Source of the DNA: Chitinophaga terrae (ex Kim and Jung 2007)
GTDB taxonomy: Bacteria > Bacteroidota > Bacteroidia > Chitinophagales > Chitinophagaceae
Assembly (NCBI RefSeq): GCF_900107795.1
Contig: NZ_FNRL01000005.1
Coordinates: 125,821 to 189,820 of the forward strand
Direction of reading: 5' to 3'
DNA length: 64,000 nucleotides
Positions 53,590-61,902 of this stretch are shown here, piece after piece. Position 1 is the first letter of the stretch; every line of letters starts with the position of its first letter. Position numbers and translations under genes: made by a program. Below the pieces are notes generated by a model. That model saw only the letters and a list, made by a program, of their open reading frames with translations, had not been told where the DNA came from and ran no database searches.

Positions 53590-54042
53590 ATGAAACATCT
53601 CAAAGGTTACCAGGTACAGGAAAATGCGTTGATGATAGTGGAGGACCCTTCAGGAACTTATGTGATAAGAAACGGGTATTTTGATTACATACAACTTTCC
53701 CGCAGTGGCATTATAAAAAGGGCCTTGGTAAACCTGGCCAAGCAGATCTCCTTCTCACTGTCGGAACTGGCGCAGGTATTACATATATCAGAAAGAACGT
53801 TTCAGCGGTATGCAGATGATGCAAAACTCTCTGCCGATACCTCTGAAAGAGCCATATTATTATCGCAGCTTTACCAGCGAGGTACGGAAGTATTCGGGCA
53901 CCTCGACGATTTCAAGGAGTGGATGCGCACTCCCCTGCCGGTATTCGACTACCAGACGCCTATCTCCCTGTTGGATACTACATTTGGGTTTCAGTTGATC
54001 CAGGATGAACTGGGCCGCATAGAACATGGCATATTTGCATAA
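53590..54042 (+). CDS. Xre/MbcA/ParS-type antitoxin (RES-Xre module)
   Basis: From ATG 53590 the protein has 150 residues. An upstream in-frame ATG at 53545 overlaps the dnaE stop (ATGA) and would add 15 residues. The central part is an Xre-like helix-turn-helix (SFSLSELAQVLHISERTFQRYADD). The C-terminal part is the MbcA/ParS/Xre toxin-binding domain (ERAILLSQLYQRGTEVFGHLDDFKEWMRTPLPVF...PISLLDTTFGFQLIQDELGRIEHGIFA). It should neutralise the adjacent RES toxin and repress the module. Being downstream of the damage-regulated dinB-dnaE pair, it may also be read from that promoter. Confidence 0.9.
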   Translation: MKHLKGYQVQENALMIVEDPSGTYVIRNGYFDYIQLSRSGIIKRALVNLAKQISFSLSELAQVLHISERTFQRYADDAKLSADTSERAILLSQLYQRGTEVFGHLDDFKEWMRTPLPVFDYQTPISLLDTTFGFQLIQDELGRIEHGIFA

Positions 54043-54068
54043 AACTACTTTGCATAAAACCGCACTGC

Positions 54069-54542
54069 ATGGATGTATACAGAATAAGCAAGTGTGCTTA
54101 CATTAACGATATGAGCGGAACCGGAGCAAGGTTGTATGGAGGAAGATGGAACAGTGCAGGCCATGCAGTGGTTTACACTGCCGGTAGCAGGGCCCTGGCA
54201 GCTTTGGAAGTCCTGGTTCATATCCCTTTACAAAACATTATACAGGATTTCTGTATTGCCAATATTCACATCCCGGATAACATCCCCATTAAAGTACTAA
54301 CAAAAGAAGACCTACCCAAAGGTTGGCAAACGCTGACTCCCGCCCCTTTCCTGCAGGCAATCGGCAACGAATGGGTGGAAGCTGCCAAATACGCCGTATT
54401 ACGTATACCATCTGTGATCATACCGGAAGAACATAACTACCTGGTAAATCCCCTCCATCCCGACGCAGCCCAGGTGAAGGTCAGCCAATCCCAGCCGTTC
54501 GTCTTCGACCAACGCCTCAGGGGTTTCACGCAAAGGGGCTAA
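54069..54542 (+). CDS. RES-domain toxin (NAD+-degrading type)
   Basis: This 157-residue protein spans the complete RES domain. The catalytic-type residues are visible: Arg in VYRISK, Arg/Trp-Asn in GGRWNSAG, Tyr in VVYTAGS, and Glu in ALAALEVLVH. Characterised RES toxins (for example MbcT and Xre-RES from Pseudomonas and Photorhabdus) deplete cellular NAD+. The gene follows the antitoxin by 26 bp. Its last codons (FTQRG and the stop) lie inside palindromic repeat element D, so the original C-terminus may have been replaced by repeat sequence. Confidence 0.9.
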   Translation: MDVYRISKCAYINDMSGTGARLYGGRWNSAGHAVVYTAGSRALAALEVLVHIPLQNIIQDFCIANIHIPDNIPIKVLTKEDLPKGWQTLTPAPFLQAIGNEWVEAAKYAVLRIPSVIIPEEHNYLVNPLHPDAAQVKVSQSQPFVFDQRLRGFTQRG

Positions 54543-54778
54543 GGAAGCATAAGAGGCGTAAGATTTTTTTAAGAAAAATAAGGGAAGTAAGAGAGTAAGG
54601 TATTTTTTAAGGAAGAAAGTAAGAAGGAATTAAGAAAACAATAAGAGAAAGAAGTAAAGAAAGAAAAAATAAGAAAGCAAAGGGAGCAGAGAAAACACGA
54701 TCTCCGCTCCCTTTGCTTTCTTATTTTCCTTAAAAAAAATCTTACGCCACTTATGCTTCCTTAGCCCCTTTGCGTGAA
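54536..54778. repeat. Long palindromic repeat element D
   Basis: The left arm 54536-54584 (start TTCACGCAAAGGGGCTAAGG) and right arm 54729-54778 are inverted copies of about 50 bp that differ by one substitution and one T. The interior is purine-rich (AAGAAAG type), with an inner inverted repeat around GGAGC...GCTCC (near 54685 and 54705). It is packed between two convergent genes: it starts inside the RES gene, and its last base adjoins the lysC stop codon (54779). Confidence 0.9.
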
Positions 54779-56101
54779 CTATTCCAGACCGAATAGGCCT
54801 TTGTTCAACGCCTGCAATGTTTTTTCTTTAAACTGACCATTGATCAGGATAGAGATATTATGGCGGCTACCACCGTAAGAGATCATTCGCAATGGAATTT
54901 CTTCCAGGGAATCGAACAGTTTGGTGATGATAGAAGGCGTTGCAGCCACCTCGTTTCCTACGATAGAAACGATCGTCTGGTGGTGATCCAGTTCTACGGA
55001 ACCGAATGGTTGCAGTTCTTTCAGGATCTGATCCAGGTATTGCGGGTTATCGATCGTTAACGAAACAGCTACTTCGGAAGTAGTGATCATATCGATAGGC
55101 GTACGGTATTTTTCAAATACTTCGAAGATCTTGCGCAGGAAACCATAGGCCAGCAGCATACGGCTGGATTTGATCTTAATGGCAATGATACCGTCTTTTG
55201 CCGCAATGGCTTTTGCACCGTTCCCGTTTGGCAATTCTGTGATGATGGTGCCTTTGGCTTCCGGCTGCATGGTGTTCAGCAATTTCACCGGGATGTTGAA
55301 ATGTTGGGCAGGCCAGATAGAAGCCGGGTGTAAGATCTTGGCGCCGAAGTAAGCCAGTTCCGCTGCTTCGTCGAAAGACAATTGTTCGATCGGGAAAGTC
55401 TTTTTTACTACGCGCGGATCATTGTTATGCATACCGTCGATGTCGGTCCAGATCTGTACTTCAGATGCCTGGATAGCGGCGCCGATCAGGGATGCAGAAT
55501 AATCGCTTCCTCCTCTTTTCAGGTTATCCACTTCTCCTTTTGCATTTCGGCAGATATATCCCTGGGTAACGAAGATGGTCTGATCAGGATATTGGTTGAT
55601 CAGGTTACCCAGCTTGATCTTGATCTTTGGAATTTCAGGCTCCTCGAATTCGTCGATGCTCATGAAATCCAGGGCTGGTAATAAAACAGCCGGAATACCT
55701 GCTTCTTCGAGGTAAACAGTGAACAAGCGGGTAGATAATAATTCTCCCTGTGCGAGAATATCTTTATTTAACGCTTCGTTGAAAGATATCTTTAGAATGA
55801 TATTCAGGAATTCAAAGTGCTCATCTACAATAGCCTTGGCCTTTTCGCGGCCTGCTTCCTGCTTCACAAGGTCTAAACAGAAAGAACGGTAATGTTGTTC
55901 CAGCTTGTCTATCTGCTGTTTAGCCTGTTCCTTCTTGCCCTCAGACAGCGATTGGCTGATTTCTACCAATGAATTGGTTGTTCCTGAGAGTGCAGACAAT
56001 ACCACAATTTTCTGATCTTTATCGGCAGTGATCAGTTGGGCCACCGACTGCATACGCTCTGGTTTTCCCACGGAGGTTCCACCAAATTTTAAGACTTTCA
56101 T
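54779..56101 (-). CDS. lysC: Aspartate kinase
   Basis: This 440-residue monofunctional enzyme catalyses the first step from aspartate to lysine, threonine and methionine. It has KFGGTSVG (residues 5-12), LSTRLF, GGSDYSASLIGAA (near 210-222), WTDIDGMHNNDPR, and two C-terminal ACT domains (about 300-440; ITTSEVAVSLTID, SYGGSRHNISILI). It is not fused to homoserine dehydrogenase. It is probably monocistronic with palindromic element D as terminator. Confidence 0.97.
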   Translation of the reverse strand: MKVLKFGGTSVGKPERMQSVAQLITADKDQKIVVLSALSGTTNSLVEISQSLSEGKKEQAKQQIDKLEQHYRSFCLDLVKQEAGREKAKAIVDEHFEFLNIILKISFNEALNKDILAQGELLSTRLFTVYLEEAGIPAVLLPALDFMSIDEFEEPEIPKIKIKLGNLINQYPDQTIFVTQGYICRNAKGEVDNLKRGGSDYSASLIGAAIQASEVQIWTDIDGMHNNDPRVVKKTFPIEQLSFDEAAELAYFGAKILHPASIWPAQHFNIPVKLLNTMQPEAKGTIITELPNGNGAKAIAAKDGIIAIKIKSSRMLLAYGFLRKIFEVFEKYRTPIDMITTSEVAVSLTIDNPQYLDQILKELQPFGSVELDHHQTIVSIVGNEVAATPSIITKLFDSLEEIPLRMISYGGSRHNISILINGQFKEKTLQALNKGLFGLE

Positions 56102-56183
56102 CTGAATATATCTTGTTTTTACTTTAGCAACCTGAAATCAAGCGCTGGCTTTATTCCTGGTGTTTTTTATGAATGATTGCGGT

Positions 56184-57257
56184 TTAAAAGTTCAAATCAA
56201 ATTTGCCCGCCAGATCCTGGAGATCTTTTACTACAGCTGCAACTACAGGAATTCCGTTGTCGAGGCGGTGATGGTATGTTTCTCTTTCAGGATCGCCGGG
56301 AATTAAAACCTCTTTCCCAGGGATGGCTTCTGCTGCGCGGAACCGGCTTATCCAGGTATCCATATTGGCTTTGAATTCATCGGCAGGTCTGAAAGCGTCT
56401 ACTCTCATTGCCCCGAGGAAATGCCCCAGTCCTACTCCTACCGGATCAGGCGCTAATGGCAGGAAACTTACAAAAGGCGGCGCCCATGGTCCATAGTTGG
56501 CTCCTGAAAGAACGGCCGAAAATATATCAACAATTGCACCCAAACAATACCCTTTGTGACTTCCATGTTCACGATCGCCACCCAATGGCAGCAAAGCCCC
56601 GCCATTTTTCAGTTCGTGGGGATTGGTGCTTGGGTTGCCGTTTTTATCCTGGATCCAACCGAGCGGCGCTTCTTCGTTCTTGCGCTGCAGGATTTCGAGC
56701 TTCCCGTTGGCGGCTGTAGTCGTGGCAAAATCAGCCACGAAAGGAGGTTGTTCTTTAGCGGGGATGGCTACTGCAATGGGGTTGGTTCCCAGCATCCGTT
56801 CGGTAGCAAAGGTTGGAGCCACTAAAGGACTGGCATTTGTCATGGCCATGCCTATCATGTCTCTTTCCAGGGCTTTCATAGCGTGGTAACCGGCAATACC
56901 GAAGTGGTTGGAGTTTTTCACGCTCACCCATCCGGTTCCGACTTCCCCCGCCTTTCTCATAGCCACTTCCATAGCGTAAGGAGCTACAACAAGGCCCAAG
57001 CCGGAGTCGCCGTCCACTACTGCGGTGCTGGGCGTTTCATGAGTTATTTTGATATCTGGCCTGGTATTGATCCTTTTTGCTTCCCATAAACGCACATAGC
57101 CGGATAAACGGGCAATCCCATGCGAGTCGATGCCCCGCAGATCGGCAGACAATAACACTTCTGTTGCGAGCGCCGCATGGTCCAGGCTACAACCCATGCG
57201 AATAAACACCTCATGGGTGAATTCCCTCAAGTGATGATAAGAAAATATCGTTTCCAT
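56184..57257 (-). CDS. Ldh-family (malate/L-lactate/ureidoglycolate-type) NAD(P)-dependent dehydrogenase
   Basis: This 357-residue protein has the unusual Ldh_2 fold: DLRGIDSHGIARL with the catalytic-type His, VVDGDSGLGLVVA, KNSNHFGIAGYHAM, and the nicotinamide-binding region MLGTNPIAVAIPA and DFATT. The family oxidises 2-hydroxy acids such as malate, L-lactate, ureidoglycolate or sulfolactate. The substrate cannot be fixed from sequence. It is 11 bp downstream of the DUF3467 gene, so the two are probably co-transcribed. Confidence 0.92.
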   Translation of the reverse strand: METIFSYHHLREFTHEVFIRMGCSLDHAALATEVLLSADLRGIDSHGIARLSGYVRLWEAKRINTRPDIKITHETPSTAVVDGDSGLGLVVAPYAMEVAMRKAGEVGTGWVSVKNSNHFGIAGYHAMKALERDMIGMAMTNASPLVAPTFATERMLGTNPIAVAIPAKEQPPFVADFATTTAANGKLEILQRKNEEAPLGWIQDKNGNPSTNPHELKNGGALLPLGGDREHGSHKGYCLGAIVDIFSAVLSGANYGPWAPPFVSFLPLAPDPVGVGLGHFLGAMRVDAFRPADEFKANMDTWISRFRAAEAIPGKEVLIPGDPERETYHHRLDNGIPVVAAVVKDLQDLAGKFDLNF

Positions 57258-57268
57258 CTAACAAGATA

Positions 57269-57583
57269 TTAAGCCTGGGCAGTTGGGCCGCCGAAATTCA
57301 AAGGTACGCTTACTTGTTCCTGGTCCTGGATTGGTCCGTGGATCGACTCAAATTTCTTGATGTTATCCAACATGGCTTTCATAAAACGCTTGGCATGCTG
57401 TGGGGTTAAGATAATACGGGATTTAACCTTGGCCTTGGGCAAACCAGGCATTACATTCACAAAATCCACTACGAATTCTGCGTTGGAATGCGTGATGATA
57501 GCCAGGTTGGCGTATTGACCTTCTGCAATTTCTTCATTCAACTCTATGTTAAGCTGATGCTGTTCTTCGTGCTGATTTTCCAT
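57269..57583 (-). CDS. DUF3467 protein
   Basis: This 104-residue soluble protein of the DUF3467 family has ANLAIITHSNAEFVVDFVNVMPG and SRIILTPQHAKRFMKAMLDNI as its conserved core. Its function is not known. No membrane segment or signal is present. A -7-like box TATTTTTG (minus strand, about 57603-57610) lies 20 nt upstream of the start. It is probably the first gene of a two-gene unit with the Ldh-family dehydrogenase. Confidence 0.85.
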   Translation of the reverse strand: MENQHEEQHQLNIELNEEIAEGQYANLAIITHSNAEFVVDFVNVMPGLPKAKVKSRIILTPQHAKRFMKAMLDNIKKFESIHGPIQDQEQVSVPLNFGGPTAQA

Positions 57584-57611
57584 GTTGTAAGATTTAGCCG
57601 TACAAAAATAG

Positions 57612-57638
57612 AAAAGAGGACTTAAAAAGCCCTCTTTT
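57612..57638. terminator. Hairpin upstream of the DUF3467 gene
   Basis: AAAAGAGG (57612-57619) pairs with CCTCTTTT (57631-57638) with T-runs outward on both strands. It probably ends transcription from the HhH/barrel operon upstream on the minus strand. Confidence 0.6.
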
Positions 57639-57639
57639 T

Positions 57640-58311
57640 TAAAATAGCAATCTAACCAGGGTAACAGCTATAAAATACTGTTTGTTCCCGGTTGGCTGAC
57701 CTTTATGCAATCCTATGCCCGGCCAGATAATGGTTGAAAAAGCAAAAACCGTCAATATGTTGAATAAAATTCATTATGGTAATAGCTCGTATTTCGATAG
57801 TGCGTACTGATTTGCAGCTCCTTTGTTATAATAGTTAACACCGAAATCCTGTGAGATTCTTCCAAGCCAGTTTGACTCCAGCTTTCGGATTATAACATAA
57901 GAATAGGTTTACAAAACACTCTAAAGTTCGTTTAGAATTAGTCAGATTTAGATTTAAAAATTTAGATTTTGGTTGACATCCCCCAAGTTAGAAAAAAAAC
58001 AAATGCGAAACTAAAATTAGTTAACATTATTTTAACAGGTTTGCGAATGTTGCATGTAATTAATTGTTATCCAAACAATTATAGCAGAAAAAAGTTTCAC
58101 ACTATCTGCTTGCCACCATCATCTGCCAACTATAATCATCATCTGCCAACTATAATATTGTACGGAACAGGCATATTCGGTTAGTGACGATTATTGACCG
58201 AGGTTTATATACTCAGATACCCTCCTAACTATTACTACCACCAATACGTACACATACTGCACCGGGTTAAGAAACTTACTCTTCTCTCTAACCACATTGC
58301 AGACAGCACCG
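57640..58311. other. Gene-free AT-rich region with a short tandem repeat
   Basis: I see no supported gene. A perfect tandem duplication of a 20-bp unit (CATCATCTGCCAACTATAAT) is at 58117-58136 and 58137-58156. An inverted repeat TCTAAA-GTTCG-TTTAGA lies at 57920-57936. The unusual length suggests regulatory or decayed sequence. Confidence 0.5.
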
Positions 58312-60333
58312 CTACCAACTATACTGTAACTGCAGCTGAACAAGCGACTTATGTGTTCCCTTGATCTCATCATAGCCTGTACCAACGCTATTAAGCCGTG
58401 GATACGCAACCCGATGGAACCTCCACCAACTGGTAAGCCGGCTGCTCACCTTCCATCTTATATTCAGGTAGTATTGCCAACCTTTTCCATACAATTGAGC
58501 CACGGAATTTTCATATAGCACGCTGCTCTCTGTTGCATAGATGCGGCTCTCATAGCCCGTTGTAGTGAACCAGGTAATCCTGCCGGTGAAGGTAAGCGGC
58601 ATACTGTTCAACTGCTGCGCAATTTCTCCGTATACCATTATTCCCTGTTGCTGAGAGTCTAGCTGCTGGTTAACGTACTCGAACCTTGTTTGCAGGCTTA
58701 GTGTTTTGCTTGCCTGCACTTTTCCCTGGACCCTCACATTCATTTTAGACACGGCGCCCAAGACAGGCAAGGGATTACCAGGCTTTAAAACATTCTGCTG
58801 GTCTACCTGGTATACATACCTGAGTAAGAATTCCGAACGTTTGCCGGGTGTATATATAAGTTGAGTATTGAATTCATTTCCCCGGGTAGGAGCCGATTTA
58901 CGGTATCTCAACCAGGGAGAACGAAAGAAATCCGAATATCCTGATAAAGTGAAAGCCCTGCTCATGCGAACCACGATACCAGCATAACAGCCATACTCAT
59001 TGGCGGCCTGGTAATAGTTTCCAAAACTATTGGTGAAGAGGCTATGATATTCCTTATCATAAGATCTGAACACCAGGCTGAAATCCACTGATGGGGCCAG
59101 CGTGGTTAAAACTCCCAATACCATGGCAGTTCTCTTATTTTCACTAGCCGCTACTTCACCGAATACATGCACATTCTTCCAATAAGCGGCAAAATCGGCG
59201 CTCGCACCGCTCATTCGTTTACCGGCAAATGCATACTGGTTATAAGGCTTAATTGTTTTTTGCAGCAAAGGAGTAAACGTGTGAGTAATAAAATTCAAAC
59301 CTGCATGCCACCTGTTGCCAGCATATTTAATGTTTCCTCCCATCGAAGCAAGCCGGATATTTCCTTTTTTTGCTATTTCTGTTTCTGTGCGATGATATCC
59401 GCCAGTAGCAATACTACTGGTAATAGGGTTTTCATCGGTACTGTCTATATTTCCATCGAGCCGCCTGTAGGAAACAAAAGCTGTAAGCATGTACCTCCCA
59501 TGCTGTGCGGTGAGCCCTGCTCCCCTGAAAAAGTTATACTCCCCTGCCGAAGTATATGGCCGCAATACTTCTCCGGTCCTTTTCAGTAACATGATACCTG
59601 CTCCTTTATTATAGGCCTGCGATTGCCAGTTAAGTAACCCCTGTCCCATATTCACCGTAAAATCACCTACGGCCAATGCTTTCAGCCAGTGATAGTTTTT
59701 AATGAAAAGGTGTATACCATAATGATCGGGTGTCGGGATTCGGGTACGTGACAACCACCATTCTCCCGGGTCCTTTTCCATCGTAAGCCCAAAGCTCAGG
59801 TACTTTGTGGAGTTATAACGATAACGGGCAAACATTTTATCGGGCGATCCCTGGTAACGGTGCGTTTCATATCCTTTACCCTGCTCTACCTGCCTGCCAT
59901 AACGTAACAGGATGGTATGGTTTCCCGAATGCAGGTAGTCTTTCATGGTATGATTCATTTTAAACTCGTCTTCCAGCCGCACGTAAGGCAATATCCTTTT
60001 TATTGTTGCAAGGTCAAATCCCGGTATTGCCTGCAATTCGTATATGCTTACCAGCTTCCCCAAAGCTGCACGATATTGCAGGAAGTTATCGATCTGTAAA
60101 GCAGTTAATAATCCTAACTCCTGCAACGAAGCTTCCCCGGCGCTATTCAGTCCCAGTGCCCTTTTTCGCAGTGCGTTCAGCAATTGCTGGTCGGCGTCAT
60201 CTTCAATCGTTATATTGGCTGCTGTAGCCTGTTCCAGGTTATTTCCCATTTCCGGCAACTGCTCTTCCGTTTGCTGCCCCGCAGTGGTAACCGCCATCAG
60301 CAACAAGCCTATAATTACAAAGTAGGTTGCCAT
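58312..60333 (-). CDS. Exported helix-hairpin-helix protein with outer-membrane beta-barrel
   Basis: This 673-residue protein starts with a signal peptide (MATYFVIIGLLLMAVTTAG). Residues about 55-125 form two ComEA-like helix-hairpin-helix units (ALGLNSAGEASLQELGLLT, LVSIYELQAIPGFDLATIKRI). The rest is a chain of amphipathic, aromatic-girdled beta strands ending in a terminal aromatic (LQLQYSW), that is, an outer-membrane barrel. HhH motifs usually contact DNA non-specifically, so a surface or periplasmic DNA-handling role is conceivable. A T2SS/GspK-like protein-protein function is the alternative. Its start overlaps the end of the upstream gene by 19 bp, implying coupled expression. Confidence 0.72.
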   Translation of the reverse strand: MATYFVIIGLLLMAVTTAGQQTEEQLPEMGNNLEQATAANITIEDDADQQLLNALRKRALGLNSAGEASLQELGLLTALQIDNFLQYRAALGKLVSIYELQAIPGFDLATIKRILPYVRLEDEFKMNHTMKDYLHSGNHTILLRYGRQVEQGKGYETHRYQGSPDKMFARYRYNSTKYLSFGLTMEKDPGEWWLSRTRIPTPDHYGIHLFIKNYHWLKALAVGDFTVNMGQGLLNWQSQAYNKGAGIMLLKRTGEVLRPYTSAGEYNFFRGAGLTAQHGRYMLTAFVSYRRLDGNIDSTDENPITSSIATGGYHRTETEIAKKGNIRLASMGGNIKYAGNRWHAGLNFITHTFTPLLQKTIKPYNQYAFAGKRMSGASADFAAYWKNVHVFGEVAASENKRTAMVLGVLTTLAPSVDFSLVFRSYDKEYHSLFTNSFGNYYQAANEYGCYAGIVVRMSRAFTLSGYSDFFRSPWLRYRKSAPTRGNEFNTQLIYTPGKRSEFLLRYVYQVDQQNVLKPGNPLPVLGAVSKMNVRVQGKVQASKTLSLQTRFEYVNQQLDSQQQGIMVYGEIAQQLNSMPLTFTGRITWFTTTGYESRIYATESSVLYENSVAQLYGKGWQYYLNIRWKVSSRLTSWWRFHRVAYPRLNSVGTGYDEIKGTHKSLVQLQLQYSW

Positions 60334-61091
60334 AATACCGACAGTGAAGGAGTAATGCCCAATTGTGGATGAAAGCCGGCGACCATTCCTATTTTCATAG
60401 AATGCCAGTAAATGTTCATTCCTGCATAATTATGCTGTACGCCTGCGCCTGTACCGGCGAGCAATGCAAGGGCGGTAGCAACGCGGTAAATAACTCCCAC
60501 CCTTCCCTGGAAGTAATTGGAAATACTGAATAGTTCAGCCGCCAGCAAACAGTCTTTCGATGCCTCGAAGCCCAGGCCCAGTGCATATGTGATCATCTTC
60601 TGCGAGGTATTAAACAGCATACAGCCGATATGCAAACGCCGTTTGGTATGGTACATAGCTCCCAGTTTGAACCCCACCTCCCCGCTGGCAGGGTAACCAA
60701 AACTTTTAGTGTTAGCGTACAGGAACTGCACACCTATGCCTGTTCTTTTCCCAAGGCCTAACCCGTATCCTATCAACAATTGCTGCTGGCGCCAGTATTT
60801 GTTGCCGAATTGCAATAACCCTGCATTGGCAGCCCCGCTGCTTAAAGGGATCGCCGCCTGCAAACTGTATAGCGCCAGCGCTTTTAACAGGAACCTGTTT
60901 TCTGCGTAAGCCCCGATGCTGGGTTGGCTGATCGTTCCCAGGGCGCCGGGATGGTACGACGCAGAAAAGGCATCCTGGAAATTGCTGCTATAACTTTCAA
61001 CTCCCGGGTGTTTCCCGGCAGGCATCCATACAGGCTGCGATTTCATTGATTGTACAACGAAGCATAACAATACAGGTAAAATAAATTTCAT
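60315..61091 (-). CDS. Exported PorV/PorQ-like beta-barrel or beta-rich protein
   Basis: From ATG 61089-61091 (258 aa) it has a signal peptide (MKFILPVLLCFVVQSMKSQ). A start 20 codons upstream would precede it with unrelated residues. The mature part begins with SNFQDAFSASYHPGALG, similar to the opening of PorV/PorQ-type outer-membrane proteins (helix, then Asn/Asp-Pro-Gly-Ala). Gly-rich strand pairs follow. The family is not certain. It overlaps the downstream HhH-barrel gene by 19 bp, so the two likely work together in the envelope. Confidence 0.65.
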   Translation of the reverse strand: MKFILPVLLCFVVQSMKSQPVWMPAGKHPGVESYSSNFQDAFSASYHPGALGTISQPSIGAYAENRFLLKALALYSLQAAIPLSSGAANAGLLQFGNKYWRQQQLLIGYGLGLGKRTGIGVQFLYANTKSFGYPASGEVGFKLGAMYHTKRRLHIGCMLFNTSQKMITYALGLGFEASKDCLLAAELFSISNYFQGRVGVIYRVATALALLAGTGAGVQHNYAGMNIYWHSMKIGMVAGFHPQLGITPSLSVLWQPTL

Positions 61092-61185
61092 TGGAATTGG
61101 GTTTAACAAACTACCTGGGTTAACAGCAACAAAAGTAAAAACAACAAACAAGGAAAGTGTTAACAGAAATCAAACAGCAAAAAAA

Positions 61186-61206
61186 AGCCGGTACAAAGTA
61201 CCGGCT
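61186..61206 (-). terminator. Intrinsic terminator of the deoxynucleoside kinase gene
   Basis: AGCCGGTAC (61186-61194) pairs perfectly with GTACCGGCT (61198-61206) over a 3-nt loop. On the minus strand a run of eight T follows. It lies 10 bp from the stop codon. Confidence 0.9.
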
Positions 61207-61215
61207 GAATATGAT

Positions 61216-61851
61216 CTAAAAGAGACCGTAAAGTTGCGAATCGATCCTCGATATGATCTCTCCGAGGTCTTCGTCAGACTCGGGGAATTTATTCTTATCA
61301 ATATCAATGATCAGTAACGGACCTTCCTGGTATTTCTCTATCCAGTTATTATAGTATTCGTTTAACCGTTTCAGGTAATCGAGCCTGATATTCTCTTCAT
61401 ACTCCCTTCCTCTTTTCTGTATCTGCGCCACCAGCGTAGGTACAGAGGCCTGCAGGTAGATCAGCAGGTCCGGAGGTTTCACCATGCTTTTCAACGTCTC
61501 GAAGAAGTTGAAATAATTATCAAAATCCCTTTTTGTCATCAACCCCATTTCATACAGGTTGGGAGCAAAGATATGCGCATCTTCATAGATGGTGCGGTCC
61601 TGGATCACCGTTTCTTTACCATTCTGGATTTCCAGCAGTTGCTTCAACCTTCCGTTCAGGAAGTAGATCTGCAGGTTGAAAGACCAACGGGGCATATCCT
61701 CGTAGAAGTCGTTCAGGTATGGGTTATGCTCAACATCTTCATACTGTGGATGCCATTTATAATGTCTGCATAGCATTTCCGTAAGTGTAGTTTTGCCGGC
61801 CCCTATGTTTCCGGCAATAGCTATATGTTTGATCTTGTTCTGTTTTGCCAT
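61216..61851 (-). CDS. Deoxynucleoside kinase
   Basis: This 211-residue P-loop kinase of the dNK/dGK-dCK type has AGNIGAGKTTL (Walker A, 13-23), a substrate-binding Glu in EDVEHNPYLNDFYED, the DRT motif in VIQDRTIYED, and the lid arginines in QKRGREYEENI. It phosphorylates deoxynucleosides in the salvage pathway. It is the sort often annotated as deoxyadenosine/deoxycytidine kinase. Specificity cannot be read from sequence alone. It ends with a strong terminator and lies 51 bp downstream of trpS. Confidence 0.93.
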   Translation of the reverse strand: MAKQNKIKHIAIAGNIGAGKTTLTEMLCRHYKWHPQYEDVEHNPYLNDFYEDMPRWSFNLQIYFLNGRLKQLLEIQNGKETVIQDRTIYEDAHIFAPNLYEMGLMTKRDFDNYFNFFETLKSMVKPPDLLIYLQASVPTLVAQIQKRGREYEENIRLDYLKRLNEYYNNWIEKYQEGPLLIIDIDKNKFPESDEDLGEIISRIDSQLYGLF

Positions 61852-61902
61852 GCGATGAATGGTAGTTAGGTGGTGAAAATAGCTACAGTTGGCGACTGTT
61901 TG

